DNA of 64,000 nucleotides, from assembly GCA_030522415.1 (NCBI GenBank), contig CM060109.1, positions 24,155,301-24,219,300 of the forward strand, in the 5' to 3' direction. Position 1 is the stretch's first letter. Every line of letters starts with the position of its first letter. Positions 40,676 to 54,011 of this stretch are shown here, piece after piece. Position numbers and translations under genes: made by a program. The notes under the pieces are model-generated. The model was not told the DNA's origin. It was given only the letters and a program-made list of their open reading frames with translations, and did not search any database. The stretch is from Channallabes apus (lineage: Eukaryota > Chordata > Actinopteri > Siluriformes > Clariidae).

Positions 40676-41269
40676 TGCCCTTAGTGTTGACTTTTTTCAC
40701 ACCAGCAAACTATACAGAGATAATTTACGGTCCTGTACACTAATGCTGTACTGTATCTGGAAGTGGTACCTGTTCTTTAAGTATTTCTGGAACAGTGAAG
40801 CAAAGATTAATTCATACAGTGCTAGCAATGTAACTGTTGTCATGAGCTTTGCTCTGCTGCACACTGCAGCCCACTTTAATGACAGTAGGTGTCATTTATA
40901 CCTAATTTATATTTATTCATCTGCTATATTTGTAATGTGTAACCTAATGTTTAATTCATTTACTCAACTTAAATGTCATTTAAAATAGTCACTTAAAATA
41001 AAACTCTAATTTGTGTCATTTCTGAGTTGAAGGCTAGAGAGGTGAAAATTTGTAGAATAGATGGTTTAGATTGGTAAACAGCTCTTAAAGCTACTGGTGC
41101 TTCACACTGTCAGAAAACGGGTTCTCGACTGTCCTCCTCACTCAGTCGCACTCTTTTTATGTATAAAGATAATGCATATGGCTCAGGGATGCAACCCCAG
41201 ATCACTAATGCAGTTTTATGCGTGTAATACTGTTTCTGCTTGGTCATGAGACATAAAGATCTCTGCTGA

Positions 41270-42085
41270 AGATAAGGCAGTGGCCTGCTGAAATACACTG
41301 CCTGGGCCAAAACGTCACACACTCCAAGATTTCATTAACAGCCTGATGTTGATGTTGCACATGGTTCCTCCTGCTCCCAGATCCACTCTCTCACAATTTG
41401 AATCCTGGAATATGCCTGTGCCATCAGGGAAGAAAAACTCAGTTGATGAGATACAATGCTCATTAGGTACTTTCAGGTCATTAGCTGACTTCATTTTATT
41501 ATCACATAACATTGCTGAGCCTAGATCGGACTAACCGAATCAAACTGCCTCCAGACTCTTGTACAGTACTTGTACAGTAATCATATTGGGTGCATTGCTT
41601 CCTGTGATGCCTTTCTTACACGGACGCACCAATCACTCTGGAACAGGGTCCATCTGGACTCATCAGACCACATGACTCTTTTCTGTTACTCCAAGTCCAT
41701 TCTTTATACACTCTAGCAAATTTCCTGATCATTCTCACTAACAAGTGGTTTTCCAATGACCACACAGAGGTTTAATCCTAATCCTGTGAGTTCTTGTCAC
41801 ATTTTGTACATGGAAATGCTCTTACTTTCACTATAAAACACATGTGATTTCCACTGTTATGTTTTTTAACCCTGCATCTTTACTGAGCTTTATTTTATTT
41901 TATTCTGACTTTCTGACGTTGATGGTTCAGCACAGTCCTTACAGATTTTAATAATGTGTTGGACATCTCTTAACTCAATTCAAGTAATTTCAAACCGCCA
42001 TCATTGTTTTCAGTGCTTGATACAGGCCAAATTGGCCCTTCTGAAATGGTGACTTTGTTCCTCCAGACAGTGTCGCTGTAGAATG
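41270..42085 (-). mobile_element. Tc1-like transposon remnant (minus), family of 1-290 and 13.3 kb
   Basis: Broken transposase frames on the minus strand: FFPDGTGIFQDSN (the catalytic FxxDxA-like segment) at 41,420-41,445, the WSDES-type segment near 41,660-41,690, then the N-terminal part with the GGAAATGCTCTTACTTTCAC block shared with 1-290. Many stops and frameshifts. Confidence 0.75.
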
Positions 42086-42099
42086 GAAATATGTTTCAT

Positions 42100-42710
42100 T
42101 CAGCTTCAATTTAACACTGGTGACTACATCAAAGAAGTAGCACCGTCACCATTTAGATCTGCGGTTAACATCACAACAACCTGCTGTCGTTTTACCCACA
42201 GATGAGCTGTGCTGCCGGTGAGCTCTTTTCATCAGCAGAGTCTTGTGTCTAATACAGTATGTGGGCAGGGATTCAAAGAGGAGGCTGAAAAGGTCTCAGT
42301 GGTGTGGAGTGTTCCAGAGAATTACATCAAGGGGGAGTCTCAGAAGAACGCAGTCAGGAGCAGGCATCATTAACACAGAGCAAGTGTACTAAGCCTCTCT
42401 CCCTAAAGGTGTGGGACATGTGCTGAAGATCCCTCCTGCACAATTGAACCTGTTGATGTCTAATTAATGAGCAGTGGTGTCTAAGCTCTTCTGCGGCAGG
42501 TGAACTTCCTGTGCCAGATGAAAATTGGTTGCATACAGAGAGATGTGTACTGCTTAATGGTTTCTGATTTAGACACTAAAACAAATAGTTGGCACAGTGT
42601 TTACCTGTTTAAGATTTTGTGAGCATTTGACCATAATCCATTGCATTACAGTAAAAATCTATACATGCTGAGCATTCACAACCATCCCTCTGAATGAGCA
42701 GTTAGGAACA
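42100..42710. other. intergenic, nothing recognised
   Basis: No credible exon or repeat family. Confidence 0.5.
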
Positions 42711-42714
42711 ATAA

Positions 42715-42786
42715 CTTTCATCCATTCATTCCTTTTACATACCATGTATCTTGTACTGGAACCTATCCCAGTGCCCATCCATTAGA

Positions 42787-42836
<50 letters not shown>

Positions 42837-43000
42837 ATTCATACATTATGGGCAATTTGGGAATGCCAATTAGTCTACCCTGCAATGTGGGAGGAAACCA
42901 GAGTATCTAGGGGAAACCCACTATGCACGGGGAAAACATGGAATCTCCACACACCCCAACCTGAGGCATGAATCAAACCCTCCACCCTGAGGTGTAAGTC
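42715..43000 (-). mobile_element. degraded SINE (minus) with (CA)n
   Basis: An eroded DANA-like body (GGGCAATTTGGGAATGCCAA, GTGGGAGGAAACCAGAGTAT) with a (CA)n of about 43 bases at 42,791-42,833. Confidence 0.7.
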
Positions 43001-43009
43001 TATGTTATA

Positions 43010-46000
43010 AACATTTAATCAACAAGTTCTGATTAATCAGATTTAAGAATACAACATTGCTATGGTATTATTCACAAAAAATCTTTTTCACAACAAATCC
43101 CAGTTATAACTCCCCATTGCTTTGATGTACAGATTATTTTAGATAACAACTCTATCTTTTTATGTTCTGCAGTATGTATGTTTCAGTAAGATGTTTGCAG
43201 TGCAATATTTATGAAATTCATGACATTGACTTCCTAGCTGAGATATATCTGTCTCTAAGGAAATTACACTACAGCATGAACATGCTTTAACCTTACAGCT
43301 TGTTAGTGATACCAAAAAAATGCATTACATTGAAAAGACATTGATGATGTCCCATAGTTTGTCAGAATTAGATTCATAATCATCAGAGGCTATATAACCT
43401 GACATACTACAGTTTAATCTTATATTTATAGACGTATAAAGATCAAAACTTAACAAAAGTCAAACTTTGGTTATGTTTTATTCACTTGATGTATTCTAGA
43501 TGACCTGTTTTTGTCTTTGGTCCTGGGTTTGTCCCATTGATTGTGTTACACATTTACAGTCTGTGACAAATACACACATTTCCCACTTGTTTTGCTTGCA
43601 AGCATTGGTCTCTCCTGAAGGAAAGAGCCAGCTGAGTTCCCGCAAGGAGCCTGTAAGATGTTTTTCTCATGCTGTGATGGAAAGTGGCCAAGGCAACAGC
43701 CCTCAAGGGGAGCTCTGGCCATGCTCACATCTTCAGCGGGATACGTCTACAGTGAGCAGGAGGATGTGTGTGCTTTTTGTTTTACGCAGTCTAAAACTGG
43801 CATTTGAAACTACAGGACTTTTAAAACTTGTAAAACAGATTTCACACAGAGAGAGCAAACAAGACGTACACACAACTGACTGAAGCATAAGACGTAACTC
43901 AGACAAACACAGATCTTAGGTTAAAGAGGTCTTGCATGTCTGCCATTCAACTACACCGTGTTTACACTCCACTTCATCTTTTTTTCTCTTATTCCTTGCT
44001 GCCAACCATATCATGTTAAGATTAACAAAACTTTACTTGTTTTCGCTCTTACACCATCTTCTTATTAATTCCAGATTCACTTCTAATAATAAAAAAAAAA
44101 AATGAAGTAAGAATAAGTAAAAAAAAAAAATTATGGATTCAGTTAGACTAAAACCTTTGTTGCTGTCTCCAGTGATTATTCATGTAAATTAGAGATCATG
44201 TGCATTTTCTAGTTATACAAGTTGATAAATGATCTCACAGTATTAAACAGTATATGATATACAGCATTAATTTAACAGTTTTTTGTTAAATTTGTCTTGG
44301 GCTTGGAATTAGACTGGTGTTTGTGTTTAATAAAATAAATTTTAATACAATTTGGTATTCATGGTGGTGGAGTTGTTGGTTGCATTTAATGCATTGAAGC
44401 TGCATAAATTTTGTTGCACTGAAAAAAGTGATAATGTGAATTATAATGATGCCATATTTATGAGATGGGACAGAAATTTACATACATGGTTCGGGATTAA
44501 CTGTATTCTTATGACGAGCTACTAAGATTGTTCTAAGACATGTTTTTTTTTGCACCTCCTTTCCTCCAGCTCTGCTCGGCGTGTGCTAACTGCGGGACAG
44601 GAGAGTCACAAGTAGCTGCAGCATATAAGGGTAAGTTCCACACCAACGTCTCACACTCATGGTAAACTCTGGAGTCAGCGGTTAACGTGATACGTTTAAT
44701 AATACAAAATACATTCTGAATTCTGCAACTCTTTGCCCCATGTCCAAACATTTTATTTTGCAAATAAAATGGTGAAATGCATTGTATGTTTAAAAGATAA
44801 TAGGAAGAGATCAGTGTAATGATACTGTATGTATCATCAAGTCCAATTAATGTTACACTGAAAAATGCGATGCAGCATTGGTCATGAACATAACTTCTGT
44901 TTCAGATACTCAAAACAAATCTCTAAGATGATTATCACAATTCATGAGCATCCACAGAGACTGTTATGTCAGACTCTATTCACATCATATACCAGTAAAT
45001 GGGATGCATTAGCATCTCTTACAGTTTACCTGGCTGCTGCTATTGTGCTATTGATACTGGGGCTAAATCACAGCCATGACAGATGGACTGTCATATAATG
45101 TCATAGTTGCTCGTATTAGCCACAGCAGCACTGTAGGGAAAGTTCTGTCTGCCTTAATCTCTAATCCCTGTCAAATGTCAAAAGATATTTTATACTTGAT
45201 GATTAAATACCATTTTATACTTATCAGCAAAAGTAAGAGTGGATCTGAAGTCTATTCTGAGAACACTATCTGGATGGGATGCCAGTCCATGACTTAACAC
45301 CATACACACAACCAGTCACAACTACAGGCAAGTTATTGTGACCATTTCACCTACTGGTGCAGTTTTGGGATGTGGGAAGAAACCAAAGAACCTAGAAGAA
45401 ACATAAGGAGGCTAGTAGGCTGTGGTTTCAAATCATAGCTCTGCCAGGCTGCCACTACTGGGATTTTAAGACCCTTAATGCGACTGCTGTGACTTTGCAT
45501 AAAAGATTTAGAATAATGCATATACCAACTGTAATAGGCTAAATTTGCTTTCTAAATTTAAAGAGGACAATATAAATAATGTCAGCTGTCACTAAGGAAA
45601 AGGCCACAAAACCTTGAATAACATGTATGGTTGGACAAATAAAGCAATAGATTTTAAAAAGCATTAATAAAAACATTAAAGCAAATTAAAGATATAAATA
45701 ATGTAGAATATCTGGATCCACGAGCATATTTAACCCCCATATTCTGGGATAAACTGTTAGGCATAAAAGACTAAAATTGGATGAAGAGGATACAAAAATG
45801 CTAATGAACACATTAGCATATACAGTATGCCTAAGTATCACAAATCTCTCTTTACTACACGTTATATATGTCTATATATATATCATGTCTATATAAAACC
45901 ATTCACCATTTCCAAGCATACCTTAAAATTTTATAAATAAATAATATTACAGAAGAATATTTGCATGATTGTAAATGAAGTAACATATTATATACTGTAA

Positions 46001-46044
46001 CAGATATATATATATACAGTATATATATATACCGTATATATATA
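43010..46044. other. intergenic, no supported gene
   Basis: It includes a 127-codon ORF at 43,500-43,883 (plus) with no recognisable domain or flanking splice logic, and an eroded SINE-like stretch near 45,290-45,470. Otherwise AT-rich. Confidence 0.5.
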
Positions 46045-47656
46045 CAGTGGTGTGAAAAACTATTTGCCCCCCTCCTGATTTCTTATTCTTTTGCATGTTT
46101 GTCACACAAAATGTTTCTGATCATCAAACACATTTAACTATTAGTCAAAGGTAACACAAGTAAACACAAAATGCAGTTTTTAAATGAGGGGTTTTATTAT
46201 TTAGGGAGGAAAAAAATCCAAACCTACATGGCCCTGTGTGAAAAAGTAATTGCCCCCTGAACCTAATAACTGGTTGGGCCACCCTTAGCAGCAATAACTG
46301 CAATCAAGCGTTTGCGATAACTTGCAACGAGTCTTTTACAGCGCTCTGGAGGAAGTTTGTCCCACTCATCTTTGCAGAATTGTTGTAATTCAGCTTTATT
46401 TGAGGGTTTTCTAGCATGAACCGCCTTTTTAAGGTCATGCCACAACATCTCAATAGGATTCAGGTCAGGATTTTGACTAGGCCACTCCAAAGTCTTCATT
46501 TAGTTTTTCTTCAGCCATTCAGAGGTGGATTTGCTGGTGTGTTTTGGGTCATTGTCCTGCTGCAGCACCCAAGATCGCTTCAGCTTGAGTTGACGAACAG
46601 ATGGCCAGACATTCTCCTTCAGGATTTTTTGGTAGACAGTAGAATTCATGGTTCCATCTATCACAGCAAGCCTTCCAGGTCCTGAAGCAGCAAAACAACC
46701 CCAGACCATCACACTACCACCACCATATTTTACTGTTGGTATGATGTTCTTTTTCTGAAATGCTGTGTTACTTTTACGCCAGATGTAACGGGACACGCAC
46801 CTTCCAAAAAGTTCAACTTTTGTCTTGTCGGTCCACAAGGTATTTTCCCAAAAGTCTTGGCAACCACTGAAATGTTTTTTAGCAAAATTGAGACGAACCT
46901 TAATGTTCTTTCTGCTTAAAAGTGGTTTGTGCCTTGGAAATCTGCCATGCAGGCCGTTTTTGCCGAGTCTCTTTCTTATGGTGGAGTCGTGAACACTGAC
47001 CTTAATTGAGGCAAGTGAGGCCTGCAGTTCTTTAGATGTTGTCCTGGGGTCTTTTGTGGCCTCTCGGATGAGTCGTCTCTGCGCTCTTGGGGTAATTTTG
47101 GTCGGCTGGCCACTCCTGGGAAGGTTCACCACTGTTCCATGTTTTTGCCATTTGTGGATAATGGCTCTCACTGTGGTTCGCTGGAGTCCCAAAGCTTTAG
47201 AAATGGCTTTATAACCTTTACCAGACTGATAGATCTCAATTACTTTTGTTCTCATTTGTTCCTGAATTTCTTTGGATCTTGGCATGATGTCTAGCTTTTG
47301 AGGTGCTTTTGGTCTACTTCTCTGTGTCAGGTAGCTCCTATTTAAGTGATTTCTTGATTGAAACAGGTGTGGCAGTAATCAGGCCTGGGGGTGACTACAG
47401 AAATTGAACTCAGGTGTGATAAACCACAGTTATTTTTTAACAAGGGGGGCAATCACTTTTTCACACAGGGCCCTGTAGATTTGGAGTTTTTTTTCTCCCT
47501 TAATAACGTAAACCTTCATTTAATAACTGCATTTTGTGTTCAATTATGTTATCTTTGACTAATAGTTAACGGTTTTTGATGAGCAGAAACATTTAAGTGT
47601 GACAAACATGCAAAAGAATAAGAAATCAGGAAGGGGGCAAATAGTTTTTCACACCA

Positions 47657-47659
<3 letters not shown>
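46045..47659 (-). mobile_element. Tc1-like transposon, full length, copy 2, inserted in (TA)n
   Basis: 1,615 bp, the same length and ends as copy 1, flanked on both sides by TA-repeat DNA, so the TA target was inside a microsatellite. Transposase frame on the minus strand. Confidence 0.95.
46263..47285 (-). pseudogene. Tc1 transposase, one nonsense codon (copy 2)
   Basis: The same 340-codon DD34E transposase as copy 1, open except for one stop at codon 262 (46,500-46,502), where copy 1 has AAA (Lys). The break falls between the second Asp (QQDNDPKHTS) and the catalytic Glu (NPIEMLW), so the product would lack the third acidic residue. LWTDK replaces LWTDE after the first Asp, and PSQNPD replaces PSQSPD. 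Confidence 0.93.

Positions 47660-47711
<52 letters not shown>
47660..47711. repeat. (TA)n microsatellite at Tc1 insertion
   Basis: About 26 TA units directly abutting copy 2; the left flank (46,003-46,044) is a shorter interrupted TA tract. Confidence 0.95.
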
Positions 47712-47715
<4 letters not shown>

Positions 47716-48469
47716 CATGGTCTGTTACAGTATATAATATGATACATATTTGTTTTCCAAGTAAAATCCTCAGCAGTGAGGATTTACTGAACGTGCCTAA
47801 GACTGTACTGTGCAAAAGAAAATAGAAAGGAGCAAGTGTGACAAATTCATCAGAAGAATGCTGGCATATTCTCCTGCATGCTCTGTAAATCCTCCCAGCC
47901 TTTTTTACTTTTAATATTTCACAAATCTGTATCTACCAATGCTGATTTTTTTAACTGCCAGGGGCAGTGTATAACACCTGGTTAACATCTGCCAGCAATC
48001 TCTTGAGGAACAGGGCTTACTCTGAAAGGGCTTGTTCAGAGATGACTGCTGCACTGCCACAACTGAGAAGTGTGATGTTCAGCTTGTAAAAAGGGAGAAG
48101 GTGTCCATTAGGTAGACAAGCTCATCATAGAATGGCATTTGTCTCTGGGCTAAGGTGATGGTATCCATCACACAAAATAGTCAGACATGGGATCTAACTT
48201 TGCGTCTTTCTCCTTTCCCAGAAACAGCTATCTGAAGAATAAAGTTGTTGAAATACTGTACAAAAACCTGTACAGTATTTCTGTAGTTTGGAGTTTTTCA
48301 TGATGTTTAGACATTGATGCTTAAGTCTTTTGGAAAATACAGTGCACAGCATAGTTTATATAAACAAATCTTGTTGGCTCATAAGTCGTGCATGATGCAA
48401 CCTTAATGCAAATAAGAATATATATTCACAGTAGCATTGAAAGACACTAGTATTTTTTCTTGTCAGTCT

Positions 48470-49310
48470 AAGGGGCTCTAGCCATATCATTAGCAATTAT
48501 GAGCTCATTCAAACTCATCACTTATTACTTGGTTGAAGCACCTTTGGCAGCAATGATAGTCTCAAGTCTGCTTGTGAATGATGCAGCAAGCTTGGCACAC
48601 CTTTCTTTCGGAGGTTTCGTCTATTACTCTTGGCAGCATAGTTCAAGCTCCACAAGATTGGATGGGCAGTGTCTGTAAACAGGTCTCTCCAGTGATGCAC
48701 TATTAGGATCAGATCCAGCCTCTGGATGGGCCATTCAAAGACTTTCAAAGAGTTGTACTGAAGCCACCAATGTGTTTTCTTGGCGGTATGTTTTGGGTTG
48801 TTGTGGGGTGATGGGTTGAAATGTACCCATCACCCCAACCTGAGATCCTGACCACCCTGAAGCCTGAGCACTCTTGAACACTTTGAATGCTGCAGAATGT
48901 TTATTGTAAAATTCCTCAAATCTGTGTCTTGCAAGTCTACATTTCACTGCGTGTTGTACTGGTATAACTATGCAAATAAAGAATCTTGAATCTACAGTTT
49001 TTGAATTCAGTTAAGCACAGATGGATTCCAATCAAGCTGTAAAAGCATCTCCACTGATATGTGTAGGATGCTTGGTGTTTAATGGCAAGTTTCATAACCA
49101 AGGGTCTGAATACTTTTGAAAATGGGATATGTGAAATATATTTTAAATATATAAAACGCTTCAAAACACCAAAACACTCCAACCAACTGATTTTTACTTC
49201 ATCATTGTGGAGTACTCTGTGTAGAATTATGAATTATTAAGGAAAAAGGGAATTTGAATCCATTTTAAGATGAGTGTGACACATGCAAAAACATGAAAGG
49301 GTCCAAAAAC
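48470..49310 (-). mobile_element. degenerate Tc1-like transposon (minus), salmonid-type family
   Basis: Segments reading TTGGTTGAAGCACCTTTGGC and GGCAGCAATGATAGTCTCAA, then a broken reading frame, then a piece ending AGGGTCTGAATACTTTTGAA, match in order the minus-strand layout of the well-known fish Tc1 family. A large central part is deleted. Inactive. Confidence 0.75.
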
Positions 49311-49650
49311 CTTCTTATATAAGACAAAAAAAACTTTTTTTTATATAAGAAAAGGAACATTTCTGGAAAAGAGGGCATGCCGCAACTTTTTTTTTTTTTT
49401 TTTGCGGGGATTAGGTAGTCCATCATGCACACAGGTGAGAAGAAGGAGAAATGGTGAAATTATGTTTCTATGAAAGCAGCGTGTCTTGCGCATGTGTCTT
49501 TGCTGGAATGGACTACTTGCACGCAAACTTGTGACGTACTTCCGCTTTGCAGTAATAGGGCTCGCTGAGTTCCGGTTTGTCTGCCATTGTGTTGGAGTTT
49601 GGAGGAAATGTTCAGAAAAAAGTGTTTATAGATTTCAGAGACAGCAGAAG

Positions 49651-49870
49651 GTATACAATGTACACTGTTGTGTTCCGCTGTGTACATCTTCTGCGAAGTT
49701 CAATGGAACTTTAAGTTTTCACAGTTTTCCTTCAGATGTGGACCTTAGAAAACGGTAGCGGCTTGTGAACATACGGAGAGACGATTTTTGTCCTACCAGC
49801 AATTCTAAGGTTTGCAGTAAACATTTTAGCAGAGATCAGATTATTGAACCGCAAACACCAGAGGCATGAA
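49651..49870 (+). pseudogene. THAP zinc-finger domain, broken
   Basis: It reads CCVPLCTSSAKFNG, FHSFPSDVDLRKR, a stop (TAG at 49,756-49,758), RLVNIRRDDF then SKVCSKHFSRDQI. The C2CH pattern (Cys-x-x-x-Cys ... Cys-x-x-His) is complete. The stop falls about where the family has its invariant Trp after LRKR, so a TGG-to-TAG change is likely. A second stop follows at about 49,870. DNA binding would be lost. Confidence 0.75.
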
Positions 49871-50153
49871 AAAAGTTAGTAACTGTCGCTGTACCAGTGC
49901 TTTTAGCCTGGAATGATTACGCCGTTAAAGCATCACGGTCCTGCTGAAGTGGTATCCGTCGAACCCGTACCCATGGATGTAACGATGGATCATGATTACT
50001 GTAGCGTTCCTGAGCCTTCATTATTAGACCTGACGTGTTAAAATAGAAGAATTTTCTAATGAAGTGGAGGAGCTGAAAAAACATCTACAAGAGCTACACG
50101 TTCAGCGTGACTGTACATTTACAGAACACAGTACAGGGTAGTATTTACAATGT

Positions 50154-50156
<3 letters not shown>

Positions 50157-50211
<55 letters not shown>

Positions 50212-50336
50212 CACTAATCTTAGTCTACCTCATAAGACTCTTGTCTGTTACAGGGCTGCTCTCTATCACTTGATCATACTTACAAGCTCTAGTTGCACTA
50301 TACAGTATGTCTGCATTTGCACTCTCTGCCATATAT

Positions 50337-50415
<79 letters not shown>
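50157..50415. repeat. (CT)n and two (TA)n microsatellites
   Basis: (CT)n at about 50,157-50,191, followed by (TA)n to 50,210, and a second (TA)n at 50,339-50,409; all inside the THAP element. Confidence 0.93.
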
Positions 50416-50417
<2 letters not shown>

Positions 50418-50739
50418 TAATTCTACTTTATGTATTTAATGTTATGTTATTCACCAAGGGTCTGAGAGTAACGCAATTTCATTTCTCTGTATGTCCTGTA
50501 CATGTGGCAGAATTGACAATAAAGTTGATTTTGACTTTAATAAGTTCTTATATAGTATATAATATATATATATTCTTATATAATATGGTTATTTTGCAAA
50601 TACGATGCACGTCAGTAACGTTAATCAGTGGGAGATCCTGGAGACGGCGGGTGTAGGAACGTAGCCATTGCTAAACCGGAACTGACTGAGCCCTATTGAA
50701 AAGAACGCGGAAGTCGGCGTGCAAGTAGCGCATACACTG

Positions 50740-52891
50740 CCCCTGATGGTGAGGAGAGGTGAAACAAAAATCTGATACAGAGGCGAAAATTAATTTTTAT
50801 ATACTCATTTCTCCATGGAGTTTTCTTTCAATCTTCGTTTAAGGATCTTGACTGAAGAGTCAATGTATCTTATTTTTTTATTTAGAAATGTAGCCAATGC
50901 CAGTCCAGATGGAGACTCCCACTATGATATTTATCGCATGCAAGTGGGCATGTTGCTGCAGAGAAAATACCCCAAAGAATACAAATGCAGCCGTCTGCCA
51001 ACAACACTGTCCCATACTGTTCTGAGAACAGACAATCGAAATTAAACAAGTGCTTGGTTAATAAGAGATGAGTCATAAACGTGTGGGTTTTTATCAATTT
51101 ATTTTCGTACCGTGAGTGTGACAGTATGGGAGTTTTTACACTCAACACTCAATTTTAACCAGTTCCCAGGACAATAGTCCAAAATCACATGTTAGCACTG
51201 GTAGAGTCAAAGCTGAACATTTTGCAACTATGTACTGTACATTAAGTCTGATATCTTTTTGAACCGCAGTGTCATGACAGTGATACCAGGCGTCTGGATA
51301 TACTAGGAGCAGAGTGCAGAGGGTTTGAATAAGCAGACATTTAAACAGTTGGGAACGACCCTGGGGTATATCTCACCCAAGTGTTCAAGGGCTTTAAAGC
51401 CATTAAAACAGACCTCTGAAGTTTGGTTACCCTCTTTGACTGTTCATACATTAGCATGATTGCTGAAGATCATCCATACTGTAGTTGTCAAGCTGGCAGA
51501 ATGTAGTCTACAGGCTTCACATCACCACTGCACATGAGTGAATTATATTAGTGCTTCAATTTCTATATCATATCACGTCCAGTCCTCTGCCACAGGTATG
51601 GTGGACTTCTTGAAATTTCAAGAGCCCCAAAACAATTCAACGGCCAAAGCCAGCAATATAATAGCCGACCCAGTCTCCTGTGCCCATATTTTGTAACTGC
51701 AGGGATTGCCAAACTTAAAAAAAAATGCTCTACAGAAACTAATGCAGGACCCAAGTAGTGTAATTTAGTTATGAATGGCATTTCTGGAGTAAAACATTGT
51801 GTATTGTGCACAAACCATAGCCTCATTGAGAAAATATATACTCGTGCTGTCAACAGCAGCTTTTGCTTTGGCATTTTGTGTAGTCATTGCTCAGCCGAAC
51901 ATTCTTCCTGTGCTTCAAGCAGTCACAAAAATGAAGGGCAGCTCTTAAGGAAGGAAATAAACATTCTGCCAAATGGGATTGCAAACTGTCAAGATGTTGA
52001 GTTAAAAAAAAAAATAGGTCAAATCACATCACACAGACAATCTGAAGAACTTGATTACAGCGTAGAAATCTATAAACTCAATGCTAAGTCCATACTTGGT
52101 GTTGAGATTTGCTCATGCCCTGTTATTTTAGAAATTTCTTATGAATTACGCTCACTGAGTTATAGAGAGGATGCCATATTCTATTCTATATGACCTAGAT
52201 GTAAATCAACCAAGGTTGCGGTTTAAGGCTGATTTGTTGTGTTCTATATAATCCAGTGGCTTAAGGTGGAGCATCTTAAAAATAGATATGAAAAATCTAT
52301 AGACTGGTCTATATATACACAAAAATTTTGGAACATGTTTGTGAAGCCCCGCCTCCCAGAATCTACGTTCATACACGTTGATAACTTTACTCCCATCAAT
52401 GTACAGGTTTACTCAGCTACTCATTTTGACAGTTCTCAGTACATTATCCTGCTCTGAATATAGTGTTCCCAGAGTCCATCCCAGAACATTAGACATGAGG
52501 CAGGAATGCACCTTGGAGGGGATACTGGTCCACACATGGGGCAATTGTAGCTTATCCAACTAGAGGTGGGAGGAAACCAGAGAATCTGTAGAAAACCCAC
52601 ATGCACAGAAACTCCATACAGATAGTAACCCTGAGCACAAGATCAAACCAGGAACTCGGGAGCTGTGAAGCAGCAACGTTACATGCTGGGGCACAGCTTC
52701 CGAGGTAGAGAGCCCTGACCTCATCCCCAGTCAACACATACAGTATAGGATGAACTGGAACACTGACTGCACACCAGGTCTCACAGGATGTAAATGACCT
52801 GCTGCTGATGTCATAGATTCCATACCCACCTGGATTCCATGCCCATGCCCAGACTTGGAGCAATTTTTGTCTTTGTAAGTATACAGTATAT

Positions 52892-52937
<46 letters not shown>

Positions 52938-53209
52938 ATGCCATTTTGATAACACAACTGTTATATTTCATTGCCTTCTGTGGATATTTCCATATGATTT
53001 GGCTACTGGATCTTTAATGTAATTAATTAAACATGTTCATTTAATTATAATAAAAGGATGTCGATACCTCTATGGCTGCAGGTTATAGTTTAGTTTTAAT
53101 GATGTTTGATTAAATGGTCGGGTGATATTCTCCAGGGTGCAATGATACTTCCCATATAACAGATCAATACAAAGCCTGATGCAGAGCAGCCACAAAGGAT
53201 TGTCCAGTA
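50740..53209. other. intergenic, no supported gene
   Basis: It includes a 140-codon plus ORF (51,771-52,193) with no family resemblance that I can see, an eroded SINE body at about 52,490-52,690 (minus), and a (GT)n at 52,894-52,929. Confidence 0.5.
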
Positions 53210-54011
53210 CTCTAGACCAGTGGTTCTCAAACTGTGGGGCGCGCCCCACTAGTGGGGAATATAGACATGACAGGTGGGGCGCAATGAACGGGAGGAAATT
53301 AGTGGAAAATAACAGGAAAGTTCCTATTCTAATTCATGCTTTATTGATAATGAAGAGCGTACGCTCAAAACTAAACAATCACACACAAATAAATGGATCA
53401 TTAATACAAGTAAATTTAAAATAACATCAGTTGGGGGCCGGGAGAAAAAGTGGAACCATAGTGGAACAATAATGGTTTAACGTCGGACAAACTTGAGCAG
53501 CGCTGCTCGAATCACAAACCTGCGCGAGCCACTGGGCAGCGCTGCGCGACAGAAATAAACCGCGCCGACCATCAAAATACATTTTACCCCGCTGGGATGC
53601 GCACGTACAATCCAGGCATGGCAAGGCGGAAACAATATTAAACAGTCCTGACATTTTTAATAAATTGTTTTTAAATAAAAACACAGTGAGTCGCGCAGGT
53701 TTGTGATTCGAGCGGCGCTGCACGATCCACCACCAGGCTGCGCAAATAAACCAGATCATCACTGCGCTATTCAGATAGTCGGGCTGCGCTTTATTTGCGC
53801 AGATATTTGGTTCAATCGGGTGCCGCGGTTTCGTCCCACTTTTGATGTGTTTGGCTTCACATACACTTCGACAATGGAAGAAGACGCTGCAACAGCAGTG
53901 AGTTTACTTACATGTGACAAAACCAACAAAGAGGAGATTGTAAAGAAAAAAAGGTGCCTCGTCTGTGTTGTGGAATTGGTTTGGGTAGAAGAAAAGTGAT
54001 ACGAATGAGAT

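Larger units (their letters stand above)
49511..50733 (+). mobile_element. THAP-domain DNA element with inverted ends
   Basis: The left end 49,511-49,590 and right end 50,661-50,733 are inverted copies of each other (shared blocks CTACTTGCACGC, ACTTCCGC, AATAGGGCTC, GTTCCGGTTT). The interior starts with a THAP-domain frame and a coiled-coil-like stretch, then (CT)n and (TA)n repeats; no catalytic region remains. THAP domains occur at the N termini of P-element and Kolobok transposases, so this is probably a decayed, internally deleted element of one of these groups. Confidence 0.55.

Noticed and set aside
43500..43883. 127-codon plus-strand ORF
   Set aside because: No recognisable domain, no supporting splice partners, and no CpG or promoter context.
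50882..51148. Possible continuation of the THAP protein at 50,815-51,045
   Set aside because: It lies outside the inverted ends and shows no THAP-protein or transposase motifs.
51771..52193. 140-codon plus-strand ORF
   Set aside because: Low similarity to anything I know and no flanking exon structure; likely chance in AT-rich DNA.
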